Shown one piece after another: positions 1 through 5,439 of a stretch of 7,240 nt of DNA (within the stretch, counting starts at the first letter, position 1; the number at the start of each line of letters is the position of its first letter). Under the pieces are notes generated by a model. It searched no databases. It was given only the letters and a program-made list of their open reading frames with translations, and was not told where the DNA came from. Source of the DNA: Solirubrobacteraceae bacterium (lineage in GTDB: Bacteria; Actinomycetota; Thermoleophilia; Solirubrobacterales; Solirubrobacteraceae); assembly GCA_030149625.1 (NCBI GenBank), contig JASLHP010000262.1, positions 1 through 7,240 on the forward strand, given 5' to 3'. A program made the position numbers and the translations under genes.

Positions 1-10
1 ACTCACCTGA

Positions 11-376
11 ACGCGAACCGCCGCGACCAGGGGACCAGCCGAGCCACCCATCGACACGACGCGCTCACCGCTGCCCGAAAACACGCCGCCAAGGGCCCCC
101 GAGAAGACACCCATCGCCCCTCACGCCGACCACACCAGCAACGACACCCAAAAATCAGGCCGACGACATCAAACCACCACAACCAGGCAATCACGCGGAG
201 GATCCAGGCTAAGACCCCTTTACCGCCAAGCAATCGAATTGCGGATATACCAGGGGCTCAGCTACAAAACGATGGGCGAAAGATTCGATGAGCAACCCGA
301 CACGATGCGCATACGCGTCGATAGGGGTCTCCAAGAGCTCCGCCGCAAACTCGAAGCTGGCCAAGATGCCAGATGA
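11..376 (+). pseudogene. Sigma-70 region 4-like helix-turn-helix fragment
   Basis: The frame is open from just after a TGA at 8-10 to the TGA at 374-376, but has no ATG or GTG before the ATG at about 275; the only earlier common alternative start is a TTG at 239, inside the conserved part. From about base 209 the protein reads like sigma-70 region 4: YRQAIELRIYQGLSYKTMGE, then a recognition-helix segment (DTMRIRVDRGLQELRRKLE), matching the family pattern 'LP..YR.vieLR...GlSy.eia...g...gTvr.R..R.l..LR..L'. This region normally binds the -35 promoter element. The upstream 65 or so codons are Pro/Thr/Arg-rich and do not look like sigma region 2. Codons such as ATA, TTG, AGA and AGG are more common than in the neighbouring genes, which suggests foreign origin. 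It is probably the 3' remnant of a sigma factor or phage/plasmid regulator, or a gene frameshifted upstream. The HTH call is fairly firm; intactness is doubtful. Confidence 0.5.
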
Positions 377-391
377 CCGGACGGGAGGTCA
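374..391. terminator. Inverted repeat at convergent stop codons
   Basis: TGACC at 374-378 and GGTCA at 387-391 form a perfect 5-bp inverted repeat with an 8-base loop. The outer TGA on each strand is the stop codon of the flanking reading frame (the HTH fragment on plus, the 48-residue ORF on minus). The stem is short and there is no T tract, so a bidirectional terminator is only a possibility. Confidence 0.15.
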
Positions 392-535
392 AAGCCTCGC
401 CTCGTCCCGCCGCTGGGCATAGGGCCCGCGACGGTGGTTGTCGAAGCGCTCGGCATGCAGTTCCCTGATGAGACGCCATACCGTGTCGGTGTTCGAACAT
501 CGTCCCTCGATCTCCGTCCACCGCTGTTGCGGCAT
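389..535 (-). CDS. Possible small hypothetical protein, 48 aa
   Basis: An ATG at 535-533 opens a 48-residue frame ending in TGA at 391-389. The start lies 11 bases beyond the stop codon of the MazF toxin on the same strand, so it could be a third cistron of that operon. The product begins MPQQRWTEIEG and contains TVWRLIRELHAERF, a predicted helix, followed by an Arg-rich tail (NHRRGPYAQRRDEARL). It is strongly basic and hydrophilic with no signal peptide or membrane segment. I do not recognise it. It may be a DNA-binding scrap of a mobile element or an accidental open frame. No good Shine-Dalgarno sequence precedes the ATG, although close spacing to the upstream stop would allow coupled translation. 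Confidence 0.3.
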   Translation of the reverse strand: MPQQRWTEIEGRCSNTDTVWRLIRELHAERFDNHRRGPYAQRRDEARL

Positions 536-546
536 TGTTGGTGTAT

Positions 547-864
547 TTACGGCAGGTCGAGCACGAGTAGCAGCGCGTCTTCGATGCTACGCAGCTCGTC
601 GTGGGTCAGGTGTCCGATGCGCTCGCCGAGCGCGCGCGCATCGACGGCGCCGATCATCTCGCAGAGAACCTGAGTCGGCTGATCGGCGACGATGACCTCG
701 GGGTGGAAGCTAGCTGTGAACGCCGAACGCGATGTCGGGCATATGACGACTGTGGAGAGGGCAAGCAGATCGTCCGCTTGGACGATCACCGCGAATCGGC
801 GACCTTCCTGGACATGACCGCGTTTGCTCGGCATATTGATCCGATGGACATCACCACGGACCAC
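547..864 (-). CDS. mazF: MazF/PemK-family type II toxin
   Basis: This 105-residue protein has the size and layout of a MazF toxin, an endoribonuclease that cleaves single-stranded RNA and stops translation until bound by its antitoxin. It starts at GTG with the family N-terminus VVRGDVHRI (RGD at residues 3-5), followed by the beta-strand block GRRFAVIVQADDLLALSTVV and CPTS, then TQVLCEMIGAVDARALGERI, which matches the conserved 'vlceqiravD..RLg.riG.L' block, and a C-terminal helix HDELRSIEDALLLVLDL. No lesion is visible, so it should be functional. The start overlaps the end of the antitoxin gene by 14 bases, the usual arrangement for coupled translation, with the toxin second. Regulation is probably by the toxin-antitoxin complex acting on the shared promoter. 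RNA sequence specificity cannot be told from the sequence. Confidence 0.88.
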   Translation of the reverse strand: MVRGDVHRINMPSKRGHVQEGRRFAVIVQADDLLALSTVVICPTSRSAFTASFHPEVIVADQPTQVLCEMIGAVDARALGERIGHLTHDELRSIEDALLLVLDLP

Positions 865-1102
865 GCAGCGTCTCCATCAGCCCGGCAACATCGCGTGCTT
901 CTCGCACATAGTCCTCGTTTTGCATGAGGCGCCGCGCCTCCGCTGCAAGTCCGCCACGTCGGCGCTCGCGCTCTGCTGTCTCGGTGATCGCTTGCCGGGC
1001 AGCCTCGGCGCGACTCAAGCCTCGTCGCCTGGCGAGCTCGTCCAGCGCGCTCAGCCCGTCGCGACCAAGGCGCAGGGAAAGTGGGTGGGGCGCAGAAGCC
1101 AT
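851..1102 (-). CDS. Ribbon-helix-helix antitoxin of the MazF pair
   Basis: This 83-residue protein sits directly upstream of the MazF toxin and overlaps it by 14 bases, so it is very likely its antitoxin. Residues 8-17 (LSLRLGRDGL) form a basic N-terminal strand, followed by helix SALDELARRRG (18-28) and helix SRAEAARQAITE (30-41). This is the ribbon-helix-helix pattern used to bind operator DNA as a dimer. The C-terminal half (42-83) is charged and helical, with EARRLMQNEDYVREARD and a final LMETLRGPW, and should be the toxin-binding tail. I chose the ATG at 1102 because it sits exactly where a leaderless transcript would begin; an in-frame TTG at 1120 would add six residues (MRYAAG). MazF toxins pair with several antitoxin folds; here it is RHH rather than the AbrB-type MazE of Escherichia coli. 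Confidence 0.8.
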   Translation of the reverse strand: MASAPHPLSLRLGRDGLSALDELARRRGLSRAEAARQAITETAERERRRGGLAAEARRLMQNEDYVREARDVAGLMETLRGPW

Positions 1103-1108
1103 GCCGGC

Positions 1109-1114
1109 AGCGTA
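1109..1114 (-). promoter_or_regulatory. Putative -10 element of the toxin-antitoxin operon
   Basis: On the minus strand TACGCT fits the TANNNT -10 pattern and lies six bases (GCCGGC) before the antitoxin ATG. Transcription would then begin at or next to the A of the ATG, giving a leaderless mRNA, and indeed no Shine-Dalgarno sequence is visible. The -35 position (TCGATG at a 17-base spacing) is a poor match. Confidence 0.35.
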
Positions 1115-1126
1115 GCGCAAAACACA

Positions 1127-1551
1127 CTACTCATCGACCTGGATGTTTGATCCGAAGCACGTCTTGTGCAGCTCGCGGATGCGGTGCCAGATGGGGTCAT
1201 GTTTCGAGAGTCGTCCCGCTAGCCCCGTCGCCGTGATTTTCGTCTGTTCTGGGCTCGGCGAAGCCAAGAACCAGTGGGCCACCGGACATGGGAGCTTGGT
1301 GCTTGTGCGAACCCAAGCGCTCGCCTTGGGGCGCTGACGGGAGTGTGCAGGCGCCAATCAGTTCGTGAACAGCGCCGTTGCCCACGCAACGGCGTCGGAG
1401 GCTGTTGAGAAGGCCGCATCGCGATCGAGATGCTCCAACATCTCGTAGCGCAACTGTGCCGCCAGGGTGTCAGCCAACGCGCACCATGAATCGAGTCTGC
1501 AACCGCGATCTCGTTGTCGGTGGCGATGTCCACCGGCACCGATCCGGGCAA
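1127..1551 (-). pseudogene. Broken unknown gene (frameshift plus stop)
   Basis: I do not recognise this gene. Three consecutive pieces with coding-like residue patterns lie on the minus strand. From about 1551 one frame reads LPGSVPVDIATDNEIAVADS. Near 1489 it stops making sense and the adjacent frame continues with SWCALADTLAAQLRYEMLEH and LDRDAAFSTASDAVAWATAL to a TGA at 1360-1358. The same frame continues after this stop, through LSKHDPIWHRIRELHKT, to a TAG at 1129-1127. This suggests one gene of roughly 140 codons carrying a frameshift and possibly a nonsense codon. Alternatively the first two pieces are one frameshifted gene and the third is chance. No ATG start is seen; TTG at 1551 is the nearest option. 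It is soluble and has no obvious motif. Its 3' end abuts the toxin-antitoxin promoter. Confidence 0.3.
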
Positions 1552-1690
1552 GTTATTTGCAACACCGGATGATCGAACGCTTCGTCAGTCTGCGAGTTGC
1601 GGACCCCGCTGGGCCATGAGGCCGCGGTTTGGAGAGAGGATGCGGCGACTGGGCGAGGAGCGAGCGAGCGGCTCGTCAAAGCCGTGGTAA
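1526..1690 (+). CDS. Possible antitoxin remnant upstream of dead MazF
   Basis: An ATG at 1526 opens a 54-residue frame whose TAA (1688-1690) overlaps the GTG (1684) of the decayed MazF gene in the string GTGGTAA. Antitoxin stops commonly overlap toxin starts in this way. The tail (ERMRRLGEERASGSSKPW) is charged and helical, as in antitoxin C-termini, but the first 30 residues match no antitoxin fold that I know and the start overlaps the broken minus-strand gene. It may be only the last 20 or so codons of a former antitoxin joined to unrelated sequence. Position is the main argument. Confidence 0.2.
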   Translation: MSTGTDPGKLFATPDDRTLRQSASCGPRWAMRPRFGERMRRLGEERASGSSKPW

Positions 1691-1941
1691 CGCGCGGCGA
1701 GGTCTAATGGGCGGAGCATCCAGAGCGGGAACGCCGGCCCGCCCTGGTGATGACCCGCGAGGTGGCGATCGACAGCCTCGACGAGGCCTTTGTGGTGCTC
1801 GCGACAACACGCGTCCGGCGAATCCTGACGGTGGTGGAGTTCGGCAAGGCGTATTCGATGCCGCGGCTGAGCGCTCGGCTTGCGGTTCGCGGATGCGCGT
1901 CCAAGACGCTCCCTGCAGCGGAGGCGGTGAGGCAGTCTTGA
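1684..1941 (+). pseudogene. Decayed MazF/PemK-family toxin gene
   Basis: Read from GTG 1684 the frame gives VVTRGEV, a TAA at 1705-1707, then WAEHPERERRPALVMTREVA and FVVLATTRVRRILTVVEFGK. This follows the MazF pattern 'RGEVWWAe.pe...RRPvlVltRd.ai..l..v.vap.Tr..rgiptevelG' closely, with the stop in the position where the family has an aromatic residue. After VEFGKAYSMPR the match is lost in this frame. In another frame around 1895-1955 the segment PRRSLQRRR, a stop and GSLEVHE resembles the usual toxin C-terminal block, so a second frameshift and another stop are likely. Re-initiation at GTG 1747 or ATG 1750 would give 64 residues lacking the first two strands, which should be inactive. It is oriented away from the intact toxin-antitoxin pair and is clearly different in sequence, so it is not a recent duplicate. 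Confidence 0.6.
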
Positions 1942-1968
1942 GGTGCATGAAGGCGTGAGCGTCGCGAG

Positions 1969-1974
1969 TAGAGT
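1969..1974 (+). promoter_or_regulatory. Putative -10 element of the MBL-fold gene
   Basis: TAGAGT fits TANNNT and ends six bases (GAGCCG) before the ATG at 1981, the same spacing as at the antitoxin start. This predicts a leaderless transcript. A purine-rich GAGTGAG could instead act as a weak ribosome binding site. No good -35 is visible at 17-18 bases upstream. Confidence 0.3.
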
Positions 1975-1980
1975 GAGCCG

Positions 1981-2751
1981 ATGCTGAGTCAAGTGGCCGA
2001 CGGCGTCTGGGTTCGGCAGAGTGCGTGGGTCTGGACGAATACCATCGTGGTGCACGGGGAGGGTGGGTTGACCTTGGTCGATCCCGGCATCGATGGCGTC
2101 GAGCTGAGCCAGCTCGCGGATGACCTGGAACGGCTCGGCATTCCGGTGGTGGCTGGGTTCTCCACCCATCCGCACTGGGACCACCTGCTCTGGCATTCCC
2201 GGTTCGGTGACGTGCCGCGCTACGCCACCTCCGCTGGTGCCCACGCTGCCAGTGAAGCCCGAGAGCGGGCACAGGCGATGGCAGCGCAGAGCGCGTCGGG
2301 CATCCCTCTGGAGCTGATCGGGCTCGTCACCCCGCTGCCCGCGGACGGCGGACCCGTGCCGGGCGAGATCGTCGAGCATCAGGCGCACGCCGTCGGCCAC
2401 GCTGCGATCCTGCTCGCGGACCGTCGCGTCCTGCTCGCGGGCGACATGCTCTCCGACGTCCTGATCCCGCTCCTTGACTCTCGCCGCCCCGGTCAGGTGG
2501 GCGCCTACGAGGCAGCACTCGATCGGCTGGAGGAGGCCGCCAGGCACGTGGATGTCGTGATTCCCGGTCACGGCGCCGTTGCCGAGGGCTCTGAGGTGGT
2601 GGCCCGCCTCGCTGCCGATCGTGCGTACATCGACGCGCTGCGGCGAGGAGAGGAGCCGGTCGACGCGCGTCTGGAGCCGGCTGCGGAGTGGCTCTCCGGC
2701 CCGCACCGATCGAACATGGAGCAGGCCCGCGGAGGTACGACAGCGAGCTAG
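1981..2751 (+). CDS. Metallo-beta-lactamase-fold hydrolase
   Basis: This 256-residue protein has the full metal-ligand set of the metallo-beta-lactamase fold. An early LVDPGID (33-38) is the first strand pair with its Asp. THPHWDH at 62-68 is the HxHxDH motif (H63, H65, D67, H68). AVGHA supplies H140, LLAGDML supplies D155, and VIPGHGAV supplies H197. Such enzymes bind two metal ions, usually zinc, and hydrolyse esters, thioesters, lactones, lactams or phosphodiesters; the substrate here cannot be named. No signal peptide is seen, so it is likely cytoplasmic. The N-terminus (VADGVWVRQSAWVWTNTIVV) is typical of the glyoxalase II-like/lactonase-type members. The C-terminal 60 residues are helical and end in a polar tail. 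It is a single-gene unit converging on chrA. Confidence 0.85.
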   Translation: MLSQVADGVWVRQSAWVWTNTIVVHGEGGLTLVDPGIDGVELSQLADDLERLGIPVVAGFSTHPHWDHLLWHSRFGDVPRYATSAGAHAASEARERAQAMAAQSASGIPLELIGLVTPLPADGGPVPGEIVEHQAHAVGHAAILLADRRVLLAGDMLSDVLIPLLDSRRPGQVGAYEAALDRLEEAARHVDVVIPGHGAVAEGSEVVARLAADRAYIDALRRGEEPVDARLEPAAEWLSGPHRSNMEQARGGTTAS

Positions 2752-2775
2752 TTTCCAAGCACACGCTCCAAGCCG

Positions 2776-2805
2776 CCGGCCACTCTGCGGCAGAACAGAG
2801 GCCGG
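2776..2805. terminator. Hairpin between convergent genes
   Basis: CCGGC (2776-2780) pairs with GCCGG (2801-2805) and, after a two-base bulge, CTCTG (2783-2787) pairs with CAGAG (2796-2800), leaving an 8-base loop. It lies in the 83-base gap between the stop of the MBL-fold gene (2751) and the stop of the chromate transporter (2835), so it could end transcription from both sides. No T tract follows on either strand, which is common for terminators of high-GC actinobacteria. Confidence 0.4.
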
Positions 2806-2834
2806 GTCAGCTCATAACCGGGCTGTGCCGGCTG

Positions 2835-4031
2835 TCAGTGCGGCAGGGGAGCGCCTGTCGCGGCGGCGAGCAAGCCTGCGGCGCCCGCACCGAGCAGCGT
2901 TTGTACGACTCCGCGCCGCAGAAGCAGCAGCGCCACCGCTGCGACGGCCAGGACGGCATACTGCCACCACTCCTGTAGCGCGCTTGCCAGCGGAACGGCG
3001 GCGCCGAAGATCGCCCCTATCGCAGCCGGTCCAGCGCCGTCGAGGAACGTACGCGCCGTCGCGTTCTGGCGTAGACGCTCGAAGCGCCCGCCGCCGAGCA
3101 AAATGAACGAGAACGATGGGGTGAAGGCGACGACTGCGGCGAGCACGCCACCAGCAATGCCGTGCGCGGCGTAGCCGACGGCGGCGACGGTGGCGATGAC
3201 CGGGCCAGGAGTGACCTGCCCCAAGGCGACAGCGTTCAGGAACTGCGCGCCGGTCATCCAGTGGTAGACGTGTACGGCGTCGGCCTGCATTAGCGGCACG
3301 ATCACGAAGCCGCCACCGTAGGAGAGCGCGCCCACCTTGAACGCGGTCCACGCGAGCGCGCCGAACCCGCCGGCGCTCACGACCGTGGCGAGCACCAGCG
3401 GATTGAGTGACACGGCGGCCGCCGTGCGTCGCCGCCAAGCCATCTCGAACGCCCCGCACGCGAGCAATACGAGCACTAGGTAGCCGCCGACCGTCGCCGC
3501 CCCCGCGGCGGCCACGATCAAATACACAAGCCAGCGCGATCTTCGCTCGCGCACAGCCCGCACTCGCTCGAAGCTCGGAGGAAGTAGGCGCAGCGCGGCG
3601 TGAATGGCCACGGGCGCGACGGCGGCGCCGGCGCCGGCTCCGACACCGACCACCCATTTGGGCGGCGCGCTGGCGAGGAACAGGACCGACAGTGCGAGGA
3701 CCATCAAGACCGCGGGCACCACGAACCCGAGCCCGCCCGCGATCGCCCCCAACGGTCCGCCGAGACGATAGGCGCAGTAGATCGCCATCTGCGTCGAGGC
3801 GGGGCCAGGCAACAGGCCGCAAGCGGCGTTGGCGTCCTCGAACGCGCGCGCGTCCATCCACTCGTAGCGGTCGATGACAAGCTGGCGCAACATCGCAATG
3901 TGAGCGGGCGGACCGCCGAACCCGGTCAGGCCGATCCGCGTCCACTCCCTGGCGATGACCCGCAGTGGAACCGAGCCTTCGCGATTTACGCGGTCACGAG
4001 CCGGGGTGTCTGGTTCGCTCGACGAGGGCAT
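2835..4031 (-). CDS. chrA: Chromate transporter, two-domain ChrA type
   Basis: This inner-membrane protein of 398 residues has the long-chain ChrA layout, with two homologous CHR halves. In the first half GFGGPPAH (37-44) and LPGPASTQ (74-81) are the family signatures. In the second half SYGGG (237-241) and TPGPV (274-278) are their counterparts. Long hydrophobic stretches lie between them, with charged linkers around 155-168 (ERVRAVRERRSR) and 198-202. ChrA proteins export chromate by proton-driven transport; some homologues may have other anion substrates. I chose ATG 4031 because only about 27 residues then precede the conserved REWTRIGLTGFGG block; an upstream GTG at 4148 would add 39 polar residues of low-complexity type. 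No ChrB regulator is seen nearby. The gene stands alone between a convergent hydrolase and the 3' end of the aminotransferase-SDR cluster. Confidence 0.87.
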   Translation of the reverse strand: MPSSSEPDTPARDRVNREGSVPLRVIAREWTRIGLTGFGGPPAHIAMLRQLVIDRYEWMDARAFEDANAACGLLPGPASTQMAIYCAYRLGGPLGAIAGGLGFVVPAVLMVLALSVLFLASAPPKWVVGVGAGAGAAVAPVAIHAALRLLPPSFERVRAVRERRSRWLVYLIVAAAGAATVGGYLVLVLLACGAFEMAWRRRTAAAVSLNPLVLATVVSAGGFGALAWTAFKVGALSYGGGFVIVPLMQADAVHVYHWMTGAQFLNAVALGQVTPGPVIATVAAVGYAAHGIAGGVLAAVVAFTPSFSFILLGGGRFERLRQNATARTFLDGAGPAAIGAIFGAAVPLASALQEWWQYAVLAVAAVALLLLRRGVVQTLLGAGAAGLLAAATGAPLPH

Positions 4032-4323
4032 CTGCGAGGACCGCGACGGTATCTGCTGGAGGGTTCCGTCGTCGGCCGGAGAACGTCTGCCTCGTGAGGC
4101 CGTTTCAGGCTCTGGCGGTCGCCGTGAGCTCTTTGCTGTGCGGGTCACGCACTCCGACTTTGTACGCGTGGGACCGCGTGAGCGGACGCCTCAACGAGGT
4201 TGGCGCGGGGCCGAGCACGTGCCATGCCCTGCGGGCGGCATTCGGAGGTGGTGCGCGCGTTCGGCGCGCAGCCGCTGGATGATGTCGTGGGCGAAGCCGC
4301 CGACGCTCTGCCCACAGCGGGGT
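4032..4323. other. Gap without a convincing gene
   Basis: This 292-base stretch between chrA and the SDR gene contains short open frames on both strands, for example plus-strand EVVRAFGAQPLDDVVGEAAD at about 4216-4275 and minus-strand VGGFAHDIIQRLRAERAHH opposite it. They overlap each other and neither has family support or a complete gene structure. The promoter of chrA should lie here, but I see no confident -35/-10 pair. A GC-rich hairpin is listed separately. Confidence 0.4.
4252..4270 (-). terminator. GC-rich hairpin downstream of the SDR gene
   Basis: TGCGCGC (4252-4258) and GCGCGCA (4264-4270) form a perfect 7-bp stem with a 5-base loop (GTTCG on plus). On the minus strand it lies about 54 bases after the SDR stop codon and about 220 bases before the chrA start, where a terminator for the aminotransferase-SDR operon is expected. 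There is no T tract. It could also be a folded element in the chrA leader. Confidence 0.35.
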
Positions 4324-5439
4324 TCAAGCCGGTCCTTGTTCGCGATCCCCTCGGGCTCGGGAAGGAGCGCGCTCGAGGTAGTCGCTCGTCAGCCATGCGA
4401 CGGTCGCCTCGAGGCCGCTGTCGTAGTCGACGCGGGGCTCCCAGCCGAGCATTTCGCGCAGCTTGTGATTGTCGAAGTCCTGATCGCGGCCGAGCACTTG
4501 CACTGCCTGCCGTGACAGCAGCGGCGCCGCGCTGAGCCCGGTGGTGTTGCGCAGCAGTCGGTAGCCGTACTCGAGACAGAGGCCAACGCTCCAGGCAAGC
4601 CGGTAGGGGATCGACCAGCGGACCTTTGGGCAGCAGAGGCCGTCGGCGAGATCGTCGGCGAGCTGCCGCCATGTGGTGGCGATGCCGTCTGTGACGTTGA
4701 AAGCGTTACCGGGCGCCGCCTCGTGAGCGAGCGCGAGCAGGGCTGCGTCCACGAGGTTCTCGACATAGCAGAGGCCGGCGATCGCGCGGCCGTGGTCGAC
4801 GAGCAGCATGTGGCGGCCTTGGATTGCGCGCGCAATCTCGCCGATTACGTCCTTCGAGCCGGGGCCGTAGACGGTCGCGGGGCGCAGGATCACGGTTTCG
4901 AGGGCGCTCGTGGCCCGCACGCGACGGACCTCGCGCTCGGCATCGAGCTTCGTCTGCGCGTACCAGTTGCTGAAGCGCTCAGCGGTATAGCTCTCGTCGA
5001 TCCGCGCGCGCCCAGGGTGGCCGTAGACGTCGGTCGTGCTGAGGTGGACGAAGCGCCGTACCGACGCCGCGGCGCATGCCTCCAGCAGGTTGCGCGTGCC
5101 GACGACATTGACCGCGGCGATCTCGGCCGTCGTCGCCCAGTCGGAGACCAGCGCGCCACAGTGCAGCACGTGCTCGCAGCCTGCCACTGCGCCTGCGAGC
5201 GTGTGCTCGTCGGTGAGGTCGCCGACGGCGATCTGCGCGCCGAGCTCTCGCAGTTGCGTCGTGTCGCTGCTCGCGCGCACGAGGCAGCGCACCGTGTATC
5301 CACGTGCGAGCAGACGTCTCGCGAGGCGCCCGCCGATGAAGCCCGTTGCGCCCGTGAGCAGGCAGATCGGCCGGCGTGGGGGCTCGGCGTCCTCACCAGC
5401 AGCGCGCGCGTGCCCGCCGCGGCGCGCGTCGTCGCTCAC
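4324..5439 (-). CDS. Extended SDR, 3-beta-HSD/epimerase-like
   Basis: This 371-residue protein is an extended short-chain dehydrogenase/reductase. The N-terminal Rossmann motif LLTGATGFIGG (27-37) binds NAD(P), with an acidic GDLTD (73-77) after it. The catalytic serine/threonine is in HLSTTDVYG (132-140), and YAQTK (160-164) is the YxxxK pair. The C-terminal half has an amphipathic segment (PYRLAWSVGLCLEYGYRLL) and ends with FDNHKLREMLGWEPRVDY, the 'fd..Kare.LGw.P' pattern of 3-beta-hydroxysteroid dehydrogenase, dihydroflavonol-reductase and sugar-epimerase relatives. It probably oxidises, reduces or epimerises a hydroxyl on a lipid, polyol or sugar. I chose the GTG at 5439 because it overlaps the stop of the aminotransferase by four bases (GTGA) and the conserved fold begins 25 residues later. 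The open frame upstream of this is antisense-like Arg/Ala-rich sequence inside the aminotransferase gene. Confidence 0.85.
   Translation of the reverse strand: MSDDARRGGHARAAGEDAEPPRRPICLLTGATGFIGGRLARRLLARGYTVRCLVRASSDTTQLRELGAQIAVGDLTDEHTLAGAVAGCEHVLHCGALVSDWATTAEIAAVNVVGTRNLLEACAAASVRRFVHLSTTDVYGHPGRARIDESYTAERFSNWYAQTKLDAEREVRRVRATSALETVILRPATVYGPGSKDVIGEIARAIQGRHMLLVDHGRAIAGLCYVENLVDAALLALAHEAAPGNAFNVTDGIATTWRQLADDLADGLCCPKVRWSIPYRLAWSVGLCLEYGYRLLRNTTGLSAAPLLSRQAVQVLGRDQDFDNHKLREMLGWEPRVDYDSGLEATVAWLTSDYLERAPSRARGDREQGPA

Noticed and set aside
3..233. A minus-strand frame with a Trp/Leu/Val-rich start that could be a membrane segment.
   Set aside because: The hydrophobic look follows from the G/T-rich complement of the T-poor stretch; it has no known pattern.
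1..1960. A transposase or complete insertion sequence was suspected in the decayed left region.
   Set aside because: No DDE or recombinase motifs, terminal inverted repeats or target duplications could be found by eye.
1585..2706. A 373-codon open frame on the minus strand.
   Set aside because: It runs antisense through the MBL-fold hydrolase, whose metal-binding motifs are intact on the plus strand, and through the dead MazF gene. Its His/Arg/Pro-rich translation has no recognisable domain.
2812..3945. A second long minus-strand frame over the chromate transporter.
   Set aside because: It is very Arg-rich, lacks membrane segments and overlaps the frame that carries both CHR signatures.
4200..4535. 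A plus-strand frame with VVRAFGAQPLDDVVGEAADA.
   Set aside because: The first part looks plausible, but the rest is antisense to the SDR C-terminus and no family is recognised. It is noted only under the gap entry.
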